Below, one piece after another: positions 1-5,772 of a stretch of DNA of 6,458 bases; position 1 is the stretch's first letter, and every line of letters begins with the position of its first letter. This stretch comes from Bacteroidota bacterium (GTDB taxonomy: Bacteria > Bacteroidota > Bacteroidia > Chitinophagales > Chitinophagaceae). Both the position numbers and the translations under genes were made by a program. Below the pieces are notes generated by a model that had not been told where the DNA came from, ran no database searches, and saw only the letters and a list, made by a program, of their open reading frames with translations. The stretch covers positions 1 through 6,458 of the forward strand of contig VBAU01000274.1 in NCBI GenBank assembly GCA_005883855.1, in the 5' to 3' direction.

Positions 1-114
1 CGATGTTCTTTTCATTTCCAGCAACCGTTTAAAAAATCAGGCCCACAGGAGCTTGGGGTGTTTCGAAAATAAGGCGTGAATATAAGTAAAAAATAAGTTC
101 GACATTCAGAAGTC
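1..114. other. Left-edge intergenic region, no supported gene
   Basis: This stretch lies downstream of the NupG-like permease stop codon and is AT-rich. On the minus strand an ATG at 15 opens a frame (MKRTS) that leaves the window after five codons. It could be the next gene of the minus-strand operon, but five codons prove nothing. On the plus strand the frame starting at base 1 is open to a TAA at 70-72, which could equally be the tail of a convergent gene or chance. A CCCA/TGGG mini-stem followed by a T-run on the minus strand (about 30-58) is too short to call a terminator. Confidence 0.4.
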
Positions 115-1371
115 CTACACCATTGCTACTGGCTCCTCTTGAACCTTAACAGTTTTTTGTTTGTCTTTGAAAAGCAATACAAATATTATTAGCACCACTA
201 CAGCAAAAATAGCCGGTATCCACCAAAAGCTCTGCCATTTCACCAGGGTGAGAGCAGATTCGGTGCCCAGGAAACTATTATATACCGTTCCCGCAATTTG
301 CGCCCCAACAAGCATTCCGACACCATAGGTAACAAAAATTATAAGTCCTTGCGCCTGCGCCCTGATCTGTGCGCTTGCTTTTTTGTCAACATAGATTTGG
401 CCGGCAACAAAGAAAAAATCATAACATATTCCATGCAGGGCAATACCGGTAAGTATCATCCATGTCACAAGGTCTGGAGCACCTAAGGCAAAAAGTGCAT
501 ATCGGAGTGACCAGGCAAGCATACCTGCCGCGAGCATCCATTTTATGCCAAGTCTAACGAAGAACAACGGCATTAAAATCATAAAGAAAGTTTCCGAAAC
601 CTGGCCGATAGTTTGGGTTGCAGCGATGTTCTTAAATTTCGCACTTTCTAAGAAAACCTGCGTGAAATTGTAATACGCCGCAAGCGGGATGCATATTAGA
701 AATGAGCTAAGCAAAAAAACATAAAACGAAGGGCTGCCTAACTGTTTAAAATCATCGATACCTATAATGCTCTTGGCAGAGACCTTTTTTCCTTTCGCCG
801 GCGGCGGCGTGTGTGGCAATGTAAAACTGTATAATCCTAATACGAGACTTGCGCCGGCGGCCAGGTATAATGGCATTGCTGTTTCTTCCGGTTTTGCACC
901 GGATGCAACAAAATAGCCGAGTACAAAACTTATCATCAACCCTGCAACTATCCATCCGACTGTGCCGAAAACGCGTATCGTCGGAAATTGCTTTTCCTGG
1001 TCAGTCATAATGTGGAAGCAAACAGTATTGGCAAGACTAATGGTAGGCATGTAGCAAATGTTGTAGGCCAGTAACAACAGAATAAAGACGACAGGATTAC
1101 CTGTTGCCGAAGGAGCTAAAAACATGAACACAGCACCCAAAATGTGTAATGTACCAAGAACTCTCTCTGTCGCGAAATAACGATCAGCAATTAGTCCAAC
1201 AAAAAATGGAGCGATGATGGCTGCAATTGGGTTAACTGTAAAAGGCCAGTGCGTTAAGTTCGCCATGTCGTGCTTGCTCATGTAAACTGCAACTGTTGTG
1301 TACCATGCCCCCCAGATAAAAAATTGGAGGAACATCATGGCGGACAACTGGACTCGTGTCGTTGTTTTCAA
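115..1371 (-). CDS. NupG-type nucleoside:H+ symporter family permease (MFS)
   Basis: This is a 418-residue, very hydrophobic inner-membrane protein of the size expected for a 12-helix major facilitator. It resembles Escherichia coli NupG along its length: FLQFFIWGAW at residues 14-23 (TM1), FPTIRVFGTVGW at 129-140, a central cytoplasmic loop after LPHTPPP (185-191), a GQVSETFF segment at 256-263, YDFFFVAGQIYVDK at 317-330 and RAQAQGL at 337-343. These fit the Nuc_H_symport family, whose known members import nucleosides with protons. In Bacteroidota such permeases often sit beside sugar oxidoreductases, so a sugar or glycoside substrate is possible here (inference). The start is a TTG at 1371: no ATG lies upstream in frame, and this start leaves a short N-terminal tail like NupG's. 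The ATG at 1338 (residue 12) would cut into the tail before TM1. It is the second gene of the minus-strand pair, 25 bp behind the other transporter. Confidence 0.88.
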   Translation of the reverse strand: MKTTTRVQLSAMMFLQFFIWGAWYTTVAVYMSKHDMANLTHWPFTVNPIAAIIAPFFVGLIADRYFATERVLGTLHILGAVFMFLAPSATGNPVVFILLLLAYNICYMPTISLANTVCFHIMTDQEKQFPTIRVFGTVGWIVAGLMISFVLGYFVASGAKPEETAMPLYLAAGASLVLGLYSFTLPHTPPPAKGKKVSAKSIIGIDDFKQLGSPSFYVFLLSSFLICIPLAAYYNFTQVFLESAKFKNIAATQTIGQVSETFFMILMPLFFVRLGIKWMLAAGMLAWSLRYALFALGAPDLVTWMILTGIALHGICYDFFFVAGQIYVDKKASAQIRAQAQGLIIFVTYGVGMLVGAQIAGTVYNSFLGTESALTLVKWQSFWWIPAIFAVVVLIIFVLLFKDKQKTVKVQEEPVAMV

Positions 1372-1396
1372 AATATCAGGTTTTGATTTGTGAATC

Positions 1397-2629
1397 TTAG
1401 GCTGGAGTCACAGCCTGGCTGGGATGGTAATGCTTCCTTCTTGCGATGTAAATTACGATAAAGACCACTACAAGGATGACCGGCATAATCGCAACCTTTA
1501 GAAACGTGTTTGAGCCCGCGATGGCATCCGCCTGCTCCCCGGTAGACCCTGATTGAACTGCAGCGACCTTAAAATTATCGTACCATCTTCCCATCATTGG
1601 AATTACAAGCGACGTGGAGAACATGCCCGCTCCTCCCATTAACGAAAGACCCAAAGCACCTGTGTTAGGTAAATACTCTGAAACAAACCCGAGCATTGTC
1701 GGCCAGAAAAAACAAATTCCTGCCGCAAAAATGAATGCTGCACCGAATGCTCCGTAGCCTGTTGCTTTGCTCAACAAAAACAAACCGATACCCGCAAGCA
1801 ACGCAGACAGTATCAGCATGCCATTTGGATTGAGGCGGTGCACAAAGGGACCGGCAAATGAACGGCCGATGGCCATTAAGCCATTTATGAATACAAGAAC
1901 TAAAATGCCCGATACGCCGGCGCCCTGCAACAAAGCACCCAGCCATTGGTTTGTTCCTAATTCCGTAGCCGCTGTTAAAAACATACACGCGAGCATGATG
2001 AGAAACAACGGATGCAGACACGACGCAAACATTTTCGTTGTGCTTACGCCCCTTGTCACTCTCTCCGTTTCCGGAAATTTTAGTTTAAAGAACAAAAAGC
2101 CATAAATAAGCGCGGGGATGAACAACAAACCTATCAAGATGCGCCAATCGAGTTGCCACTGGTCAATTATAAAGTATGAGAGTAGGCCACCGATCACGAT
2201 GCCCCCCGGGAACCAAACATGAAAACGATTCAGCATCGTTGTTTTGTTATCAGGATACAACGTTACTGTGAGAGGATTGCAGGCTGCTTCCACCATGCCG
2301 TTGCCAATACCAATGCAAAGTGTGCCTACAAAAAGCATCGTCGCGGTGCTTGCTGTGAGATACACGATTACTCCTGCTATGTGTCCAATAAAAGCAAGCA
2401 CAAGCAATCTTTTCATACCAAGAACATCGCACAGCGGACCTCCAAATATCATGGCCAATGTAAATCCGTAAAATGCGGGACTGAAGATCCAGCCAAGTTG
2501 TTCATGGGTGAGATTGAACTGTTTGCCCCAAACGCCTTCAAGACCAGCCCGAAAGGCAAAGGTCATTGCAGTGAAAATAAGCGCGATCCGGCTGGCCAGG
2601 AAAAGTTCGTTGCGGTTTACGGCTTGCAT
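1397..2629 (-). CDS. MFS transporter, sugar-permease-like (FHS-like)
   Basis: This 410-residue, 12-helix-type major facilitator is in the inner membrane. GGPLCDVLGMKRLL at 63-76 is the loop 2-3 motif of the superfamily (G-x3-D-x2-G-x-K/R-R). GIGNGMVEAACNP at 107-119 resembles the G-x-G-x2-E-x3-NP segment of fucose/glucose-galactose:H+ symporters, and HVWFPGGIVIGG at 137-148 follows it as in that group. A cytoplasmic loop at about 182-205 (KLKFPETERVTRG) divides the halves. The chosen ATG at 2629 (MQAVNRNELF) places TM1 right after a short tail. The frame stays open to 2815, but that 62-codon extension would overlap the divergent oxidoreductase gene and has no transporter character. It is the first gene of the minus-strand pair, sharing its upstream region with the plus-strand sugar operon, which suggests co-regulation and uptake of that operon's substrate. 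The substrate is unknown. Confidence 0.87.
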   Translation of the reverse strand: MQAVNRNELFLASRIALIFTAMTFAFRAGLEGVWGKQFNLTHEQLGWIFSPAFYGFTLAMIFGGPLCDVLGMKRLLVLAFIGHIAGVIVYLTASTATMLFVGTLCIGIGNGMVEAACNPLTVTLYPDNKTTMLNRFHVWFPGGIVIGGLLSYFIIDQWQLDWRILIGLLFIPALIYGFLFFKLKFPETERVTRGVSTTKMFASCLHPLFLIMLACMFLTAATELGTNQWLGALLQGAGVSGILVLVFINGLMAIGRSFAGPFVHRLNPNGMLILSALLAGIGLFLLSKATGYGAFGAAFIFAAGICFFWPTMLGFVSEYLPNTGALGLSLMGGAGMFSTSLVIPMMGRWYDNFKVAAVQSGSTGEQADAIAGSNTFLKVAIMPVILVVVFIVIYIARRKHYHPSQAVTPA

Positions 2630-2729
2630 ATCGTTGGTTTGAAATGAGGTTAGAAAAACTAAATGTACTATTTTTAAAAATACATTCTCGATCCACATTA
2701 CTGAAATTATTTCACACAAACGGTCACTT
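2630..2729. promoter_or_regulatory. Divergent intergenic region with promoters and a palindrome
   Basis: This 100-bp AT-rich gap separates the start codons of the minus-strand MFS gene and the plus-strand oxidoreductase, so promoters for both operons should lie here. A perfect 14-bp palindrome, TATTTTTAAAAATA, sits at 2669-2682. An AATGTA/TACATT pair (2662-2667 and 2681-2686) flanks it with a centre 1.5 bp away. On the minus strand, TACATTTA (2667 down to 2660) resembles the Bacteroidota -7 box TAnnTTTG, but no convincing -33 TTTG is in place. No good -7 box was seen for the plus strand. Operator function is inferred from position and symmetry only. Confidence 0.45.
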
Positions 2730-3890
2730 ATGGCAAGCAGAAAATTAAAAATGGGAATGATCGGCGGAGGTCCCGGTGCATTCATTGGTGCGGTCCATCG
2801 CATCGCTGCAAACATGGACGGAGAAATCGAATTGGTTTGCGGAGCATTTAGCAGTGATGCCGAAAAATCTAAACAACAAGGTGAGCTCTTACATCTTGCT
2901 CAACAAAGAATTTATGGATCATACAAAGAAATGATCCGAAGGGAAGCGGAACTACCTCCAACAGACAAGATGGATTTTGTGAGCATCGTGACGCCTAATC
3001 ATCTGCACTTCGAACCATCGAAAATGGCGCTGGAAAATGGTTTTCATGTTGTGCTTGATAAACCGATGACCTTTGATCTTGCGGAGGCAAAACAATTGAA
3101 CGAAATCGCCGCAAGAAGTGGGAAATATTTTTGTCTCACGCACACTTACACAGGTTATCCCATGGTGAAGGAAGCGAGGCAGCAGGTACTGAGCGGAAAG
3201 TTTGGGAAAATAAGAAAGGTATATGTTGAATATCCGCAAGGTTGGTTGAGCACACCCTTGGAAGCGACTGATCAAAAGCAAGCGGCATGGAGAACGGATC
3301 CCAGTCGAAGCGGAGCCGCCGGCGGCATGGGCGATATAGGCACTCATGCGTTTAATATAGCCGAATATGTGTCAGGCTTGAAGACAACAAAGATTTGCGC
3401 CAATATAAATATAGTAGTAGAAGGCAGAAAGCTGGACGATGACGGTGCCGCGTTTTTGAAATTTGATAATGGTGCTACCGGCGTCTTATTTGCCACACAA
3501 ATTGCTGCGGGTGAAGAGAACAACGTTAAAATAAGAGTTTATGGAGAAAAAGGAGGCGTGCAATGGCAGCAGGAGGATCCAAACACATTGTTGGTAAAAT
3601 GGCTTGACAAACCAGCCGAGATCTGGCGCGCCGGAACAGGTTACTTGAGCTCTTATGCGAAGCACAACACACGTACTCCGGCCGGTCATCCCGAGGGCTA
3701 TTTGGAGGCGTTTGCCAATCACTATCGAAATTTTGCATTGTGCGTGCAGGCGCAAATGAGCGGACAGAAACCACAATCGGAGTGGCTGGATTTTCCCGGC
3801 ATCGAAGATGGAGTAAGAGGGATGGCATTTATTGAGACGGTGATTGCTTCAGGAAAATCTGATAATAAGTGGACAGACTTTAAGATATAG
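2730..3890 (+). CDS. Gfo/Idh/MocA family NAD(P)-dependent oxidoreductase
   Basis: This 386-residue cytoplasmic enzyme has no signal peptide. The N-terminal Rossmann domain (about 1-130) starts with the dinucleotide-binding turn GMIGGGPGAFIG (9-20), followed by VSIVTPNHLHF (84-94) and VVLDKPMT (107-114). The family's usual EKP is DKP here, with Lys111 the expected catalytic lysine. The C-terminal alpha/beta domain carries GDIGTHAFNIAEYV (201-214), the G-D-x3-H motif in which Asp202 and His206 line the active site. Known members oxidise or reduce sugars, inositols and glycosides, some at C3. Its place with a TIM-barrel isomerase and a DUF1080 protein suggests sugar or 3-keto-glycoside metabolism; the exact substrate is not readable. 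It is first in the plus-strand operon and starts at an ATG 100 bp from the divergent MFS gene. The last base of its TAG stop is also the first base of the inverted repeat bounding the next gene. Confidence 0.93.
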   Translation: MASRKLKMGMIGGGPGAFIGAVHRIAANMDGEIELVCGAFSSDAEKSKQQGELLHLAQQRIYGSYKEMIRREAELPPTDKMDFVSIVTPNHLHFEPSKMALENGFHVVLDKPMTFDLAEAKQLNEIAARSGKYFCLTHTYTGYPMVKEARQQVLSGKFGKIRKVYVEYPQGWLSTPLEATDQKQAAWRTDPSRSGAAGGMGDIGTHAFNIAEYVSGLKTTKICANINIVVEGRKLDDDGAAFLKFDNGATGVLFATQIAAGEENNVKIRVYGEKGGVQWQQEDPNTLLVKWLDKPAEIWRAGTGYLSSYAKHNTRTPAGHPEGYLEAFANHYRNFALCVQAQMSGQKPQSEWLDFPGIEDGVRGMAFIETVIASGKSDNKWTDFKI

Positions 3891-3908
3891 TTTCACGCAA
3901 AGGCGCAA
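3890..3908 (+). repeat. Left 19-bp inverted repeat of the cassette
   Basis: GTTTCACGCAAAGGCGCAA is the exact reverse complement of 4331-4349. It overlaps the final G of the upstream stop codon. The repeat continues inward as a short array: CGCAAAG occurs at 3896-3902, 3904-3910 and 3913-3919, with periods of 8 and 9 bases. Confidence 0.9.
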
Positions 3909-3928
3909 AGAACGCAAAGAAAAACTCA

Positions 3929-4309
3929 ATGAATGAGAATGAACTTTCGAAGATTGCGCTGGATGTGGCTTTCAAGATTCACAAAGAGCTTGGCCCTGGG
4001 CTTTTTGAATCAGTTTACGAAGCTATCATGGCTTACGAGCTTATTGAGGAACACCATTTAAGTGTTCACCGGCAACGACCTATTCCTGTGATCTGGAAAG
4101 ACGTAAAACTAGAACTAGGTTTCAGATCAGATTTAATAATTGAAGAGAAATTAATTGTCGAGATAAAATCGATTGAAGCATTGGCTCCCGTACATGCAAA
4201 GCAACTGCTCACTCATCCTCGATTAACAAATATTAAATTAGGTTTACTGATAAATTTCAATGAGGAACTACTTAAGAATGGAATCAAGCGAATTGTCAAC
4301 AATCTTTAA
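3929..4309 (+). CDS. GxxExxY protein, PD-(D/E)XK nuclease superfamily
   Basis: This 126-residue cytoplasmic protein has the length usual for the family. The name-giving motif is at 24-30 (GLFESVY: Gly24, Glu27, Tyr30). A PD-(D/E)XK-type core follows: FRSDLIIEEKLIVEIKS at 65-81 supplies Asp68 and the Glu78-x-Lys80 pair, with Gln92 in the next helix. The C-terminal strand NIKLGLLINFN (101-111) is typical. Family members are predicted nucleases with no settled function. The motif is intact, so the protein may be active. At 96-97 it has His-Pro where I recall Tyr-Leu in relatives, possibly a sign of drift. It has no evident link to sugar metabolism and sits alone within the inverted-repeat-bounded segment between two sugar genes, which marks it as a probable insertion. 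Its codons look more AT-rich than those of its neighbours. Confidence 0.88.
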   Translation: MNENELSKIALDVAFKIHKELGPGLFESVYEAIMAYELIEEHHLSVHRQRPIPVIWKDVKLELGFRSDLIIEEKLIVEIKSIEALAPVHAKQLLTHPRLTNIKLGLLINFNEELLKNGIKRIVNNL

Positions 4310-4330
4310 TCAAAAATCGGCGTAGCGTCG

Positions 4331-4349
4331 TTGCGCCTTTGCGTGAAAC
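4331..4349 (-). repeat. Right 19-bp inverted repeat of the cassette
   Basis: TTGCGCCTTTGCGTGAAAC pairs perfectly with 3890-3908. The inner side (GCGTAGCGTCG, 4320-4330) is only loosely similar to the CGCAAAG array at the left end, so the two ends are not symmetrical beyond 19 bp. The repeat ends 8 bp before the isomerase ATG and would form most of the leader of that gene. Confidence 0.9.
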
Positions 4350-4357
4350 AAATTACT

Positions 4358-5416
4358 ATGACAACTGTAAAAGGTCCAGCAATTTTCTTAGCCCAGTTCA
4401 TGGGTGATCAACCACCCTTCAATGATCTGAAATCAATCTGTAAGTGGGTAAAAAGTTTGGGCTTCGTGGGGATACAGATTCCAACCTGGGATGCACGTTG
4501 TATTGATCTGCAAAAAGCTGCAGAAAGCAAAACCTATGCCGATGAACTGAAAGGTATCGTGAAAGAATGCGGGCTGGAAATAACAGAGCTCTCTACACAT
4601 CTGCAAGGGCAGCTTGTGGCTGTTCATCCTGCTTATAACAGTTTATTTGATGCATTCGCTCCACCATCAGTTCATGGCAATGCTAAAGCCCGAACGCAAT
4701 GGGCCGTGCAACAACTTCAGTGGGCTGCCGCTGCTTCAAAGAATTTAGGACTGAATGCTCATGCTACCTTCAGCGGTGCATTACTTTGGCCCACCGTTTA
4801 TCCCTGGCCGCAGAGACCAGCGGGATTGGTCGAAACAGGATTTAAGGAATTGGCCAATCGCTGGTTGCCGATTCTAAACACATTTGATCAACATGGAGTG
4901 GACGTTTGTTATGAGATCCATCCCGGCGAAGATCTGCATGACGGCATTACTTATGAAATGTTCTTAGAAAAGGTAGACGATCATCCTCGCGCCTGTTTGT
5001 TATATGACCCTTCGCATTTTGTTTTGCAATGTCTCGACTACCTGGAATATATCGACAACTATCACGAGCGAATTAAAATGTTTCACGTAAAAGATGCTGA
5101 ATTCAATCCAACCGGTAAACAAGGTGTTTACGGTGGCTATCAAAGTTGGATCGACCGCGCTGGGAGATTTCGCTCCCTGGGAGACGGCCAGGTAGATTTC
5201 AAATCTATCTTTAGCAAACTTGCGCAATATGACTACAAAGGTTGGGCGGTGTTGGAATGGGAATGTTGCATCAAACACCCCGAGCAGGGCGCAAAGGAAG
5301 GAGCCGTGTATATCAGGGATCATATCATCAGGGTGACAGAAAGAGCATTCGATGATTTCGCGAGTGCAGGAAGTGACGAGAAATTAAACCGTTCGGTTTT
5401 AGGATTGGATAAATAA
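4358..5416 (+). CDS. Sugar phosphate isomerase/epimerase-like TIM barrel protein
   Basis: This 352-residue protein of the xylose-isomerase-like TIM barrel (AP_endonuc_2) superfamily has no signal peptide. The expected metal ligands are visible: Glu186 in CYEIHPGED (184-192), Asp217 and His220 in LLYDPSH (214-220), His243 with Asp246 in MFHVKDAEF (241-249), and Glu300 or Glu302 in VLEWE (298-302). His81 in STHLQGQ (79-85) lies near the active site in relatives. Family members isomerise or epimerise sugars using a divalent metal; some act on keto-sugar or keto-glycoside intermediates formed by Gfo/Idh enzymes, which fits the operon. The ATG at 4358 is chosen. A TTG at 4331 would add nine residues, but these are encoded by the cassette's right inverted repeat and cannot be ancestral. 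A 22-bp gap separates it from the cytochrome gene. The substrate is unknown. Confidence 0.9.
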   Translation: MTTVKGPAIFLAQFMGDQPPFNDLKSICKWVKSLGFVGIQIPTWDARCIDLQKAAESKTYADELKGIVKECGLEITELSTHLQGQLVAVHPAYNSLFDAFAPPSVHGNAKARTQWAVQQLQWAAAASKNLGLNAHATFSGALLWPTVYPWPQRPAGLVETGFKELANRWLPILNTFDQHGVDVCYEIHPGEDLHDGITYEMFLEKVDDHPRACLLYDPSHFVLQCLDYLEYIDNYHERIKMFHVKDAEFNPTGKQGVYGGYQSWIDRAGRFRSLGDGQVDFKSIFSKLAQYDYKGWAVLEWECCIKHPEQGAKEGAVYIRDHIIRVTERAFDDFASAGSDEKLNRSVLGLDK

Positions 5417-5438
5417 CTTTACACTCAAACTACATTTC

Positions 5439-5768
5439 ATGAAACAACTCCTTTTTCTGTTTATACTCGTCGCGTTGGCAGCCTGTGGAGGCAGCGAATC
5501 AAAGTCCAAGACGGAAGCGCCCAAAACGGCAGACGTTACCAAGAATCCCGATTATCAGAAAGGCTTAGAACTAATATCTAAGAGTGATTGTTTTACTTGT
5601 CACCAAATTGATGAGAAACTTACAGGACCACCGTATCGTGAGGTGGCCAACAAATATGCGGGAATGCCTGATACTATAGGGGGGCAAATAATCATGACGC
5701 CGCACCCGGCGCTGTCCCAGGCAGATGCCGAAACAATGGTGAGGTATATTCTTTTACTCAAAAAATAG
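5439..5768 (+). CDS. Lipoprotein class I cytochrome c (short form)
   Basis: This 109-residue precursor has a lipoprotein signal: a hydrophobic stretch LLFLFILVALAAC ends at the lipobox Cys16, so it should be lipid-anchored facing the periplasm. A Ser/Lys/Thr-rich linker follows (17-36). The haem site is CFTCH at 51-55, with GPPY at 63-66. The probable axial methionine is Met86 in IIMTPHP (84-90), followed by the usual C-terminal helix AETMVRYILLL (97-107). It is an electron-transfer protein, plausibly taking electrons from a periplasmic sugar dehydrogenase not in this window. Oddity: between PDTI (77-80) and GGQIIM (81-86) the family normally has a further stretch with G-G-x-G-V-W-G before the Met; here it seems to be missing. 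It starts 22 bp after the isomerase and ends 4 bp before the next ATG, so co-transcription is likely. Confidence 0.87.
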   Translation: MKQLLFLFILVALAACGGSESKSKTEAPKTADVTKNPDYQKGLELISKSDCFTCHQIDEKLTGPPYREVANKYAGMPDTIGGQIIMTPHPALSQADAETMVRYILLLKK

Positions 5769-5772
5769 TTAG

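Larger units (their letters stand above)
3890..4349 (+). mobile_element. Putative IR-bounded GxxExxY nuclease cassette (460 bp)
   Basis: A 460-bp segment is bounded by a perfect 19-bp inverted repeat (3890-3908 and 4331-4349) and contains a single gene in plus orientation. Removing 3891-4349 leaves only 8 bp (4350-4357) between the oxidoreductase stop and the isomerase ATG, a spacing typical of an operon, so the segment looks inserted. No target-site duplication is visible next to either repeat and no transposase is encoded. It could be a nuclease-driven or non-autonomous mobile unit, or a dispersed genomic repeat pair that captured a gene. The element status is inference; the repeat and the spacing are seen directly. 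Confidence 0.55.

Noticed and set aside
30..58. Possible rho-independent terminator after the NupG-like gene on the minus strand
   Set aside because: The stem is only about four base pairs (CCCA/TGGG), and the T-run is separated from it by several bases.
2219..2647. Long plus-strand open frames within the MFS gene
   Set aside because: They are antisense shadows of a well-supported transporter, with no domain or signal of their own.
2710..2722. TTTCACACAAACG resembles the start of the cassette's inverted repeat (11 of 13 bases)
   Set aside because: It is short, has no partner copy and lies in AT-rich intergenic DNA; chance similarity is likely.
2630..2815. A 62-codon upstream extension of the minus-strand MFS gene, starting at 2815
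   Set aside because: It overlaps the oxidoreductase start on the other strand, lies over the promoter region, and the transporter's natural N-terminus is at the ATG at 2629.
2952..3347. Minus-strand open frame within the oxidoreductase gene
   Set aside because: Its composition is unlike a protein and it lies antisense to intact Gfo/Idh motifs.
3880..4360. Target-site duplication flanking the cassette
   Set aside because: The bases outside the repeats (GATATA on the left, AAATTA on the right) do not match, so no duplication can be claimed.
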